Positions 47,462-58,706 of a stretch of 64,000 nucleotides of DNA are shown piece after piece. Position 1 is the first letter of the stretch; each line of letters opens with the position of its first letter. A program made the translations under genes and the position numbers. The stretch comes from Lactifluus volemus (Eukaryota; Basidiomycota; Agaricomycetes; Russulales; Russulaceae): NCBI GenBank assembly GCA_022376515.1, contig WTXI01000021.1, positions 310,001 to 374,000 of the forward strand, in the 5' to 3' direction. Under the pieces are notes generated by a model. The model was not told where the DNA came from. It was given only the letters and a program-made list of their open reading frames with translations, and searched no databases.

Positions 47462-48672
47462 ATGACGGCAAAACTCTTCTCTTTGTATCTCCTTGTCGTG
47501 GCAGGGTTCGCGATTGTTAGAGCAGGTACGCATCCTAGCTCTAGGTGTCCTTCCACTGGCGTATTGACCGCACCGTTGGTAGCTCCTCTGACCCCCCGGG
47601 AAAAACATCACTCCCATCTGGTTCAAGCGAACGCTCAATGCAACGCAACTGCGCAGAATGTCGCGGTTGGACTGCAGCAGATGAACGCCACGCTCGGGCA
47701 GCTTGTCGCACAGATGCAGGCTGGGTGCGCCGCAATTCCACACCACTGTTGTCTATGACTGAAGACAGATTAGGAACGGCACAGCTAATCTGTGCAATAA
47801 CACATTGGTCGCAGCCAACACCACCTTGTTGGCGAACTCGACGAGCGTGAACTGTACCAACGCTACAGCGGCATGCCTTTCTAATTCAACAGCACTGTTG
47901 TCCTCCAACAGCTCTTCGCTCGTAGCCAATAGCACCTTGCAGGGGAACTCGAGCGCGATTTGTGCCAACAACAGCACAGGGGCATGCCTTTCTAATTCAA
48001 CATTAGCATCATCCAACAGTTCTGCGCTTTTAGCCAATGGCACCACGTTGAACTCGACGAGCGCGATTTGTGCCAACGGCACGGCATGCCTTTCTAATTC
48101 AACATTGGCATCATCCAACAGTTCTGCGCTTTTAGCCAATAGCACCACGTTGAACTCGACGAGCGCGATTTGTGCCAACAGCACGGCATGCCTTTCTAAT
48201 TCAACATTGTTATCCTCCAACAGCTCTATGCTCGCAGCCAATGCCACCTTATTGGCGAACTCGACGAGCGTGAACTGTACCAACAGTACAGGGGCATGCC
48301 TTTCTAATTCAACTGCGGCACTCAACTCTACCTTATTGGCCAACTGTACTGCTGCGAGCAACTCCACGTCCGCTGCCTGTGCCAGCGCACAGAACTCCGT
48401 TATGATGGCACAGAATGCCCTCTCAGCAATGATGTCAGGACAGTCCACTAACGCGAGTCAAGTCACCGGGAACATTACGGCTGCAATAAATATGATGAAC
48501 AACATAAACTCGTACGTGTTTTTCGTGCCATTCTTGCTAGCTAGGTACTCAAGGGGGTGTTGGGCGCAGTGCCAACCCGGACGTCAAGGCAAAGGTGAAA
48601 AAAGCAAAGAAGGCGATGCAAGCCATCGCGAAGAAAGCAGATAACCTGGCGAAGGCCTGTGTTCAAACTTGA
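47462..48672 (+). CDS. Secreted Asn/Ser/Thr-rich tandem-repeat protein
   Basis: No family recognised. A signal peptide is clear (MTAKLFSLYLLVVAGFAIVRA). Four exons fit: intron 1 47526-47582, intron 2 ending at 47773, intron 3 48512-48569; all have GT..AG ends and keep frame. After the signal comes a helical Gln/Asn stretch (VGLQQMNATLGQLVAQMQAG). The core follows: five copies of a repeat starting ACLSNST at 47871, 47982, 48084, 48186 and 48294, spaced 111, 102, 102 and 108 bases (34-37 residues). Units are packed with NST, NSS and NGT, so dozens of N-glycosylation sites are expected, plus regularly spaced Cys (ICAN, ACLSN, VNCTN). The last exon is a Lys/Ala helix (KKAKKAMQAIAKKADNLAKA) ending ACVQT at TGA 48670. 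A cell-wall or extracellular glycoprotein is inferred; no GPI signal is seen. Confidence 0.75.
47871..48330 (+). repeat. In-frame coding tandem repeats (34-37 codons)
   Basis: Five ACLSNST-anchored units inside the secreted protein gene. Spacings are multiples of three, and units 2-4 share long identical blocks at DNA level, which implies recent duplication or conversion. Expansion and contraction of the array would change protein length without breaking the frame. Confidence 0.85.
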
Positions 48673-51600
48673 TCGATCTTGATCCTTGATCATTTTCGGA
48701 TCCTGTTGCCTTTTTCCTGCTTGTACGCTTAGAGTAGAGTTTTTTTAATTTTGTGCACGACCGATGTAAGAAATCCAAGAGACCGATAGAGTTGAAGGGA
48801 CATGGAAAAAAAAATTTCGAGTGCCTTGCAACCATGAGAAAATCTGGAGGGGAGACCCCAGCAGGTGGGTACTGTAAAGTTCGAATAGAGTCCGAATTCC
48901 GGCAGAAGCGGTGGTTTCAGAACGTCTGAATCTATCTTCCACGACACTGGCGAATCTCTGCAGTGGAAGAGGTATAGTCAGTGATTTCTAGACGAGTGTC
49001 GATGAATTGTTATCCAAACATCATGATCCATTGGCATGTGGACCCGGACATAATGTCCAGATACAGATATGTCTGTTTCTTTGTGATTTTTTTTTTGGTA
49101 GCCCCGTATGATTAGACGCTGCGTGACGGATGGGGGATCATGATACCGGCATGTGCCCTGCTGCGCAACAGCAGCTGGAGACCAAAGCCCTTGAACCGCG
49201 TGCAACTTGAATAAAACGCCGCAACCTAGTTCCTTGTCTATGCCTGTTTGACGATAGCGTTCTACCTTTTGTCACCAGTTGGCACTTCTCTTGCTAACTT
49301 ACAAGAAGCCTCATAGCTGACATAATTTAATCGAGGTACGCCCTTAAGCCGCATTAACAACTTTGGCCAGTCTTGCCAGTGGCGGTGGCAACGCTTTTGT
49401 TTCGAATCTTCTTAGGAACCTTGAATGCTAGATTTCCGAGTCATTCCGCAGTCATCGCTCCCCCCCCCCAAAAAAAAAAAAAAACTATTTGCTGACTGCA
49501 CGGGGGTTTTGACCGCCGAGTGCAGAGCCTGAGGGGCATCATTGGGGCACCAGCCTGAGATCTCCCAAGGCATTTTGTGAACCATGTGCATTATTTCCGT
49601 AGCTCGATATCGATCGACCCCATATAAATCACTAGTGACTTCTTCTGTCCGGGATCGCCGCAGTTGAGACGAGGGTGCCTTTGTGCTCCAACCGCCGCCA
49701 CCGGTCACCAGTGATGCGCATGCCGCCTCCGCAGCAGCAACGTGACATCTTGGACATCTTGGAGATAGCACTTACGTTATCAGCCGCCTTGACTACGTTC
49801 AAAGGTTGTGGATGTCTTTATCCCGCGCAGAGCAGTCTTTGTTGGGCGGGACAAAAAACCTAAACTGCGATCTTACTAGGGATAAGGACTCGCCGAGCAC
49901 TTTGGCAGCATACCATGTCCCATTGTACTCGAAGACAAAAAAACAGACTGAGTTGCTATCCAAGAGCCCGAAAAGACCACCTTAGCCGCGCCTCCTGGTC
50001 CAATGCACAGTGCGCAATGAGTCGGCAACCTTAATCATTGTACAGTATAAAATCAACCAAGAATCAAGCTTATTACATTCACGGTATCAGTAAAGGATAA
50101 TGATATGCAGGCACGACTGTGGACGATTTAGGACGAACGCACGGGCGAGTACCAGTAGAATAAATTAAAAGGGAAGGGGCGCTGCCCCTCCAGCTTATAA
50201 TCCAGCTTATAATGAAGCAGTTAAAGTCGTGGCTCAGAAGATCAACTTGAAGGAATTGCCGCGGAAAAGCAAGGTAAAATGGGATTAGGCTTGTGTAGGA
50301 CCCGGGGTCTCGAGTGCGGGAGTGTCGCATCAGAGAGCGCCGTCTGTCTCACATATGAGTGGTCTGGCGTGCTTGGTCTGTCCGAGATACAACTGTAGTG
50401 TGACGTGTCTGGTAATACATCGAGTAATCTCAATATGTATTGCGTTACTATTAGTAGTAGGGTCACTGGCAGGATAACTTCAGGCTTAACGTTTAACGTT
50501 TAACCCTTATGCGGTATGAGGTAGTGACGTCGCGGCGGTATACATATGGTGCTAAGGAACGGTTAATGAAGTTATCGGTGTGATGAAGAGTCAAGTGCCC
50601 ATGGCTACTACTGTATACAGTAGTACGCGAGACTCGGACGTTGCTGCTCCACAGGCACTTGACGACTATTTCGGCCCTCCAAGCTCCAAGCTCCAAGTCC
50701 GAGGGTTGTGTTTCAAAAAATTTCAAGATCATGATTCAGACCACCTACTTGAACCGGTGGAGTCGGAATTATTAAGCGACGGGCTACGACGAGGGTGGCC
50801 TGACTCGTTTCAAATTTCTGTTTAGCCCGAGTATCCCTTACAGTAGTAACCCTGATCATCATCATCAAAGGTTGACACTGTAACCGTGGCCACGATTAGC
50901 TACTCTCGTCCTCGTGGAACCCTTACTTAGTACTAGTGTACCGCAACGTGTCGCTGTAGGGCAGATGCTTTTTCGCACGGGTGGACTTTCCGCGACCCCA
51001 CGTTCAACGGACGCGATCGCCACTGTGATCCATCATGATGGTTTCAATACAGTCCAAGTCATGATACTACTAAGTCAAATCAGTAAGTCCTGATCCGCCG
51101 AGTCCTCTTACTCTTTCGATCATCACATCACAATAGCGAGTGATCGTTGATGTGAGTACAGTACGTAGTACATTACTATTTAATGATTATTAGTAGCTAC
51201 CTCAGCGGCCTGGCCACGGGTCCTCGTGCAACAGCGCCAGACGCCAGCCACACTTAAGATCTAGCTGGCTGGAACAACGCGACTCAGACTTGTGCTTGCG
51301 TACGCGCTTGGCTGGGGTCCAACCATTTCCCTAATATTCCGTAAAAACAACAGGATAGCGAGATCTCTTGGATCATTTGTTACAAGCATATTATCCCTGT
51401 CAAAAAAGTCAGGAACGCAAAGCTCATCATCGGGCCATAAATCATGCAAAGTGCAGTTACAAACTTTGAGGAAAACAACAAAGAAGAGTAAGAGGGGTAA
51501 CAAACAAGGTCAACATCCAGTCCAGAATTCGTCGGTCGTCAAAACGAAAAAAAAAAAAAAGGGGAGTCAGTTTGTGTGTAGTGAGAGAATCCCAAGAAGG

Positions 51601-51711
51601 TCAGGTATACACTAGATGATGCATTTGGATATATATATGAAATCATTATCGAGAAGGGCGAAAAGGACAAGAATCATCATTTTTACCTCAAACTAACGCG
51701 CCCCCCTTTGC
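48673..51711. other. 3 kb intergenic region without a recognisable gene
   Basis: Short frames only, none with domain signals. It contains a run of C followed by A at about 49460-49482 and a small TAACGTTTAACGTTTAAC direct repeat near 50487-50505. It separates the secreted repeat-protein gene from the coiled-coil gene. Confidence 0.5.
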
Positions 51712-54253
51712 TCAGGGCTTGTCGAAATACGCGACCAGCTCGCCGACCGGTGCACGCGGCTTGCCAGCGACCACTTTGGGCGGACGTGGCGTTGCCTTGG
51801 CGCGAGCCTCGTTCTCCTCGCGTCGTACGACGAGCGGATCGCGGAATCCTCCAGAAGTCGAGGACGACCAAGACGTGCGCCGCGATGGATCTCGGTCATC
51901 CTCTGGAGTGGTGTTATTGTCCGTGGTACTCTGCGTACGTAGTCGCAGAGGATTCGTCGTTGACTTGGTCGTCGTTGTCGTCGTCAACCGCACTGTCGAT
52001 GCAGGTGCGGGCAGCATAGTTTGTGCACTGCCTCGTGGGCGCGTATTTCGACGCGGGTGAGGGTGAGGGACCGAATCGGCGCTCGTATCGGTGTCGTCCC
52101 CACCGGTCCCGATACTAAACCCGAGTCCAACACCGTTCTTCCTCCGCTGTCCGCCGAAGACCGACGACGACTGGTTTGTATCTTTCTTCGGTTGTAAGGA
52201 CACCGAGGCGTGTCTTTGTCTTCCCGCAGAACGACCGATGGTCCGGTCGACCTTGGTGTCCTCGTCTTCTTCCGTGTCGTCACCGACGGATATTGGAGGC
52301 GGAGACGCGGATGGGCGTGGTTTCATGATTGGTTCGCCGAGCGCGACGGTGTAGCGTTTGCGTGGCGTCGGGCTGATGCTCGACGATCGTGGGCGTGCAG
52401 GCTGGGGCGGTGCCGTCAAGGTGCCTCCTGTCCGCGGCAGGCCAGATGGAGCGGAAGATGTCGGCGGTGGGGGGGTCACAGGAAGACCTGTGACAGATAC
52501 GAGACGAGGACGCGCCGCAGCAGCTGGCGATGCGGACGCCGAGGTGCTAGCAGTGGGCGGTGACTGGGGGGGTGAAATCGAGCTCTGGGTGACGACAGCT
52601 GAGCCCCGAGGAGAGGTATAATCTCCTGTTGGATACGGCAGCCGCGAGCGGGGCGGCTCCGCGCGGACAGCTGAAGAAGGGACAAAAGGTGGGCTGAGCG
52701 ACTCGCGCCGGCGGAGGTCACTGTACGATGACGCGGGAGAGACTGAGGGCTGCGGCGTATTTGGTGGGAGGGAATGCGAGTGGACTGTGATGGACGAGCT
52801 GGTCTGTGCGTGGATCGCGAAGGACGAGTTCGTCTGTGGGGCAGTAGACACGGCTTGTGCTGAAACACGTGAGGGCAGGGAGGACAGAACGGCGGGTGCC
52901 GTCACTAGTTTGGCCACCTCCCGTCCGAGTTCGCTGATGCGGCCTTGGACCTCCATGAGTTCATCGCGCATTTCATTCACGGACTCCTCCAAGACAGATG
53001 GCTCGCTGGCCTTAGAGACGACGCCATTCTCGCCGCCCTTTTCGTTCTCCTTCTCAACAAGCCATCGTTCCACATCACTCATGCGGTCCTCCAATGCGCG
53101 GACGTGTCCAACGGTCCATTTTTCGAGCTTCTCGAAACGTCGTGCGATGACGAGAAGGGTACCGGGCATATCGAGCGTACCCTCTTCCTTAAATTGCGCG
53201 TAGACTGGAGGGGGTTCACGAGATGGAGACCCAGACGTTGAGCGAGATGGTGATACTGTTGGACCCTCCAGAAGGCGCAGAGGACCCGGTAGTAGACTAG
53301 GAGGGTGACTAGACGGCGTCGGCGACGATGGGGCAGACTGTGAGGTATAGCTTGAAGAAGGCTTGGGGGGAGTGACAAGGCTGAGCAAAGTTGGGTTATT
53401 AAACTTGTTCTCTGGTGTGGTAGGCCAGTCTGCGCTGCGCTTCCTATCTTTCTCAGTCTTCTTCGCTTCCTTCTTTTCGCGTTTTTCCTTGTCCTTGGTT
53501 TCTTGAATAACCTGCTGTGCGGCAGTGAGCGGTTCCTTTGTCGGGGTGAGGCGATTCTTGGCGGCGCTCCACCATGAGGATATACCGCCGTTCTCGGATT
53601 GGGACGGAGTCGGGGACGGGTGTTCGAACGCGGTTTCGAACGCGGGCATAGACTGGGAGCGAGACGGAGAGACATCGCGCTTGGGAGGGCTGGGTGTAAT
53701 GTGCAGCATTGCGAGTACTTTCTCTTCCATGAGGCGGCGTTCCTCGGCCTCCCGAGTGAGGATGCGTTCTGCCTCGCGTCGAGAACGATCGCGCTCACGT
53801 TCCGCCTCCCGTTCGAGTTCTTCATCTGTGGGAAGGCTCGGGGAGGTGGCACTGGCCACACCGACGAAGGAGCCCACGCGTTGGGCAAAGGTCGACGCGA
53901 ATTTGGAGATGGATGGATTTGGCGATTGAGAACGTCGGCCCCATGGGGTATCGGGATCATCATCGTCGTCATCGGAACCGTCTTCGCTTTCTATTTCACC
54001 CGTGTGAGGGTCAACCTTGAAACCGGAACGAAGTGGGGACGGTGACCTCGGACGAGGGTAGTTATTACCGTACACGGGCTGTGGCTAAGAGAAAAGTGAA
54101 GGGTCAAAAGGGGAGTTTTAAGCGAATTGCGGACAATGAACATACGATGTCGATGGTGGTAGGGCGAGGTGGGGCTAGAGAAGGAGCTGGAACACGTCGT
54201 TGTTGAGGTTTGAAGTGAGAATCCGGTGGAGGTGGTGGTAAAGAGGAGGCCAT
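51712..54253 (-). CDS. Large disordered coiled-coil protein, function unknown
   Basis: Two exons: a short first exon from 54253 (MASSLPPPPPDSHFKPQQRR, ending PTTIDI), an intron of about 60 bases, then one open exon of about 780 codons from PQPVYGNNYPRPRSPSPLRS to the stop at 51712-51714. The sequence is mostly disordered and Ser/Pro/Thr-rich. It includes an acidic patch (DGSDDDDDDPDTPWGR), a charged helix with EELEREAERERDRSRREAER (about 53750-53830), SWWSAAKNRLTPTKEPLTAA, a Lys/Glu helix, and a probable coiled coil (LEESVNEMRDELMEVQGRIS, about 52900-53000). The preceding block TLLVIARRFEKLEKWTVGHV looks folded and may be the conserved core. No enzyme motif is seen. A cytoskeletal or polarity adaptor is possible but unproven. 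No frameshift is needed. It is transcribed divergently from LCB1. Confidence 0.75.
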
Positions 54254-54347
54254 CCTTGACTTTGTTCAACGTTCAACGTTGATTCAACGAGTTTACCCGC
54301 GTCCGCGCCCGGAATAAGCCGTCTCATCTATCTCAACGACGACAATT
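54254..54347. promoter_or_regulatory. Compact bidirectional promoter region
   Basis: Only 94 bases separate the start codons of the coiled-coil gene (minus, 54253) and LCB1 (plus, 54348). Both 5' untranslated regions and core promoters must share or overlap this space unless transcription starts inside the neighbour. No TATA box was recognised. It contains a GTTCAACGTTCAACGTTGATTCAACG-like series of short repeats (54263-54288). Confidence 0.6.
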
Positions 54348-56171
54348 ATGGACGGCTCAGCCTCACCTCTCGAGCCTCTCTTTACCTTTCTCTCTTATGC
54401 TCTCATACAGGCAGAGACTGCTTTCTTCAAATTACCCGGTTCACACTTCATCGTTCGCTATGTCAAATCTTCTCATCAGAACGACCCCGGCCGCACAGTC
54501 CTGGAAATTCTTCTCGCCCTCTTCGCCATTCGCACCCTTCTTCAATCTCGTACCCGCGCAGATAATGGTGAAAAGCACTTTATTCAATTTTCTCACAAGG
54601 TAAATTATATCGATCGTCTTTCCACACTGGCCTGACCCAGATTTTTTTTCCAGGAAATAAACGAGCTTGTGGACGAATGGACACCAGAGCCTCTAGGTGC
54701 TCCGCTCACACCAGAAGAGCAGTCCGATCTCGCATCCATCCCAGTAGTCTCTGGACCGAATGGACCGAGGCCCAAACTTGTTAACATGGCCAAGCCGGTG
54801 CTTAACCTGGCTAGCTACAATTTTACAGGCCTCGCAGGAAATGAAGCTATCAAGGAACGTGCCATCGAGACCCTCCGGAAATATGGTGTGGGTAGTTGTG
54901 GCCCACCCGGATTCTACGGTACTATGGGTGCGTCATGTGCACACTCCAGCCATGTTCCGTCTTGACAATGGGCATTCGTAGACGTTCATATGGATCTTGA
55001 GCGCGACATTGCCGACTTCCTTGGTACAGAGGCCGCTATTCTCTATTCTCAAGGTTTCGCGACGACTCCTTCCGTCATTGCTGCCTTTGCAAAGCGTGGG
55101 GACATCATCGTAGCCGATCGGGGTATCAACTTTGCTATTCAGAAGGGCCTGCAGATTTCCCGTTCTACCATTCGCTGGTTTGATCACAATGATCTCAAAA
55201 GCCTCGAGGAGGTCCTCCAGAGTACTGATAAGGAGCATCGTAAACGTCGTGGACCACTCACGAGGCGATTCATTGTCACTGAGGGTATTTTTGAGAGAGA
55301 TGGTGCGATAGCTGATTTACCCAAACTTGTGAGTTGCCGATGTCCCGAGCATTATCCGCGCATTCGTATTCATCCTTCTCAGGTGGAACTAAAACACAAA
55401 TACAAGTATCGCCTCGTCCTTGATGAGAGTATCTCCTTTGGCACTGTAGGCCGAACCGGACGAGGCCTCACGGAACTATACAATGTACCTGTATGCGTGT
55501 CTTGCGACTACTTGACACTATCGCGTTTCTTAACTATGTGTTCACAGGCCACTCAAATAGACATCCTTATCGGCTCAATCGCCAACGGCCTGAATTCCTC
55601 GGGTGGTTTCTGCGCTGGCTCACACGTCGTCGTCGACCACCAGCGAATCAATGGTACTTCTTTCGTCTTCTCTGCCGCCGTCCCCGCCCTCCTCGCCGTC
55701 TCTGCCTCAGAGGGAATCAACATCCTGCGCAACACGCCCTCGATACTGAGCACGCTCCAAGAGAACATCCGCGCGATCCGCGGCGTCCTCGAACGCGTCG
55801 ACTGCATCACGATACCCTCGCACTCCGTCTCGCCCATCATCCACATTTACGTGCGCTCTTCACCTCCCTCGGCGTCGGCTACGCATCTGCTGCCCCACTC
55901 AATCGCAGCGAAGCCATCAAACCCCGCTGGGCGTGATCCCCCCTCGTTCGACATTGCTACGGAGGAACGGTTGTTGCAGGATATTGTGGACGAGGCACTC
56001 GCGCAGGGCGTGTGGATCACGCGCGCGCGAAGGCTGAGGGGTCAGGAGGTCATCGAAGCGCGCCCGAGCATCCGCCTCGCTGTTACTGCTGCGCTGTCGC
56101 GCAAGGAGTGCGAGCGCGCGGCGGGCGTCATTAAGGCTGCTGCTCTGAAAGTGCTCGGGAAGCGCAAGTAA
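54348..56171 (+). CDS. LCB1: Serine palmitoyltransferase subunit 1 (LCB1)
   Basis: ER-membrane subunit that pairs with LCB2 to condense serine and palmitoyl-CoA in the first step of sphingolipid synthesis. The N-terminus has a hydrophobic stretch (TVLEILLALFAIRTLLQ). The alpha-oxoamine-synthase fold follows: PVLNLASYNFTGLAGNEAIK, YGVGSCGPPGFYGTM, VHMDLERDIADFLGTEAAIL, SQGFATTPSVIAAFAKRGDI, IVADRGINFAIQKGLQISRS, RRFIVTEGIFERDG, YRLVLDESISFGTVGRTGRG and IGSIANGLNSSGGFCAG. As expected for LCB1 rather than LCB2, the pyridoxal-phosphate lysine is absent at the SIANGLNSSGG position. The C-terminus reads ARPSIRLAVTAALSRKECER and ends KVLGKRK at TAA 56169. Introns of about 50 bases fit at four or more places (one at 55329-55382). 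No frameshift is needed. Confidence 0.94.
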
Positions 56172-57685
56172 TATTATTCTCACATACTATACCACAAAGT
56201 CAAGTACAATTCGATTATCAGTATAGAGGCGCATTGATGGCGAGCACATGAATCTATGGATTGGGTCCGTCAAACTCGACCATCATGATCATGTTTGGGG
56301 CGCATCATCGATAGATCATCATCTATCTCTGATGAAATCGTACGCATCTCAATTGTCTAAGACTCTAAGAAACAGGTCCCTGCCTAAGCAGTCGTTCATG
56401 CATGACAGATTTGATTTTTTTTCTTGTTTAAAAAATCGAGTTTTGATAACATTGTTGTCATGTGGCAAGCGAGGGTCCAGAACTGGTGAGAGACAGCGCG
56501 TGTTTTGCCCCCTCAGGTTCAAGGGGACATATCATAGAACCTGTAGTCAGTTTATTAACTTAGTGGCGTACACGTCGAGGCGTCCTTCGTTCGTCATTCG
56601 TCGTCAAGGGAGGACGGCCGGCCTCGGCTCGGGTTTCCCATTTTGGTGATCCCTTTGTCGTGAAAAAAACGGGCGCACGTGGCGAACTAATTTAGGCCAT
56701 TATTCGACCTGATTCGGATGGCGGGAGTGCGTAGATTGACCCTGAAGTAGACAGGACAGCTAAACCAGCTGTGGAATAAAGCTTGTGTCTACGTAGATAG
56801 ACAAACACACGCCCGCGGTTGGTTTAGTAGTAGTGTACATTCTGTCGAATGGTGGGTGAAACTCACGCTCCTCCGTAGCCCTTGCTTGTGGCGCTGAGCC
56901 TAGCCGAACAAGTCCTCTCTGTGTGAGTGAACCCACCGAACGGAACCGAGCGTTAGCCAGGCACCAACTCAGTTCCGCTGAACGAGAATCCCGTTCTTCG
57001 CAAAGCCTGCTCAACGTAGACCCCACAGTGAATGCCAAAAGCGAAACTTGACGATGATACGGTGATTCCTATCAATAAAATCAAAAGTTAGGGTTGATGG
57101 CAAAACCACCTAGATAAAAGGTCGTACCGTATCTACCTGATCTAATATGATGGATTAGTGAAAAGAAGCGAAGAGAATAATTCTATTCCAAGTCAAGACC
57201 GTCGGCCGTGGGCGCGTATCTTTATATTGAGATCTTGACGATCTGTCATCGAAAGAGTCACTCTGAGAGGAACTACTCATATCACTGCGCAGTGATAAAT
57301 TTCCGAGGAGATAAGCGGACTTTACCAGGTGGAGGATCAGTCAGTTTTGAAAACAAGAGACTGTCAAGAGTGACTCGGAGGGGTCATAGCGACATATGGA
57401 TGACGAGGGGTTGAATTGGAAAAAAAACAAGGCTTAAGGAAGTACAAGGAATATATATTCTCAGAAAGGCAAGGTTTGTACAGAAGCGAGACGTTGCTTT
57501 GTGGGAGGTCGGGAAGGAGTTAGGGACAGCGCAAAGGAGGAGATTTAACAAGGGATGCCATCGGTAGAGAACATTACCAAAGAGGGCAACAAACGAATAC
57601 CCAAAAGAGCGAGTCGGACAGCCCTCTGCACGCTCCTTTCGTTGTTCCTCTTCTAGCCTTCGCTTTCCTCCTATCTATCCCTCTT
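56172..57685. other. 1.5 kb upstream of the Clp1-like gene
   Basis: No gene recognised. This is the likely regulatory region of the Clp1-like gene. I searched by eye for the GATG-N9-ACA motif I associate with homeodomain mating-type control in Coprinopsis and found no match. Confidence 0.45.
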
Positions 57686-57695
57686 TATATTTAAA
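57686..57695 (+). promoter_or_regulatory. TATA-like box of the Clp1-like gene
   Basis: TATATTTAAA lies about 82 bases upstream of the ATG at 57777, with pyrimidine-rich sequence between. Confidence 0.55.
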
Positions 57696-57776
57696 CATCT
57701 GTCCCTTTTCTCTTCGTACTTTGCTCAGGAAGCGTTCATCAATTGGCTCATCCACACACATTCAAAATCCCTTGAC

Positions 57777-58706
57777 ATGTATCATCTTTCACCTCGCCCA
57801 GTACAGCCCAAACACTACGAAATGTACCAGCACCAACACTCTGCTGCGCCCCTTCCCAACCTTCAGCTCCCGCGTACCCTCACTCGCCCACCATTCGCCG
57901 AGGTGCAGCGCGAGGCCATCCTCGCAGTGGAGCCCAACCTTGGGCAAGTGCCCTTCGAGTATATTCGAAAAGGCCTGCATGCGCGGGGAGAAGAGTGCGT
58001 ATCATTTTAAACCCCCATGTTGATACAAACATTTCAACTGACTGTTTTTTCTTTTCTTTCAATTTGCAGGCTCATGGCCTCTGTTAAGGCCGCCACGGTC
58101 CCACCGCAGCTCCCACGCTCTCGTTTACCAGCCACTTTCGACATCGCCCCGACGCGCGGTACACCTCCAACACACATCCTAGCCGTCCAATCGAGTCCGT
58201 CCTCAAAACATCCCGTCTCGGACTCGGTCTTCCTCATCCCGTCGCATCACATCGTCCTAGCCGCCAACTGCGCCCACATCCCCCGCATCCCCGTCTCGCG
58301 CACGCAAATGCGCTCGAACGGTATGCTCGTCGTGCCCGTCGTGCCCCTCATCGTGCCCCACGCGGAGGCTTTTGCCCCGCTCCACTCATTCCTCGTCGCG
58401 CACCGGCTGGACCGGCTCATGAGCGCACTCCTCCCCGTTCCACCTTCCATGCTCTCCGGTGCGCGTGCAGGTAGCAGCCGTGGTCCTTTTGCGCATATTT
58501 CCGCTCCACAAGTCGCTACATTCCTCGCCGCCAGCGCAGCAGGTGATAAAATGAGCGCTCTGATGGCTCTCACGCGTACCGTCAGCGCCATTTGGCGCAA
58601 CGCGTGTGCGCTCGGTATCTTTGATCGTGACCTCTGGGCGGCACTCGACTTTTCGTGGGAGGTCATCCTCGGCGCGATGAACATGGTTGCCACCGGTGGG
58701 GTCTAG
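57777..58706 (+). CDS. clp1: Clp1-like protein, sexual development regulator
   Basis: Similar to Clp1 of Coprinopsis (clampless1), needed for clamp-cell formation and A mating-type-controlled dikaryon development. Start 57777 (MYHLSPRPVQPKHYEMYQHQ). One intron, 57994-58069, splits a Glu codon. The conserved core starts just before it: LTRPPFAEVQREAILAVEPN and VPFEYIRKGLHARGEELMAS. Exon 2 has PTHILAVQSSPSSKH, FLIPSHHIVLAANCAHIP, MLVVPVVPLIVPHAEAFAPL, HSFLVAHRLDRLMSALLPVP and the C-terminal block IWRNACALGIFDRDLWAALD followed by FSWEVILGAMNMVATGGV. About 284 residues, ends TAG 58704-58706, no frameshift. Identification rests on recalled family pattern (basidiomycete Clp1-like, FAEVQREA...VEPxL and the xWEVxLGAMN end). 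No catalytic motif is known for the family. Confidence 0.75.

Noticed and set aside
47753..48448. Long minus-strand open frame of 231 codons
   Set aside because: It is the antisense shadow of the Asn/Ser/Thr repeat exon. The plus strand has a signal peptide, coherent introns and sequons.
51719..52621. Plus-strand frames rich in Arg/Gly/Ser
   Set aside because: They are antisense shadows of the 780-codon exon of the coiled-coil protein on the minus strand.
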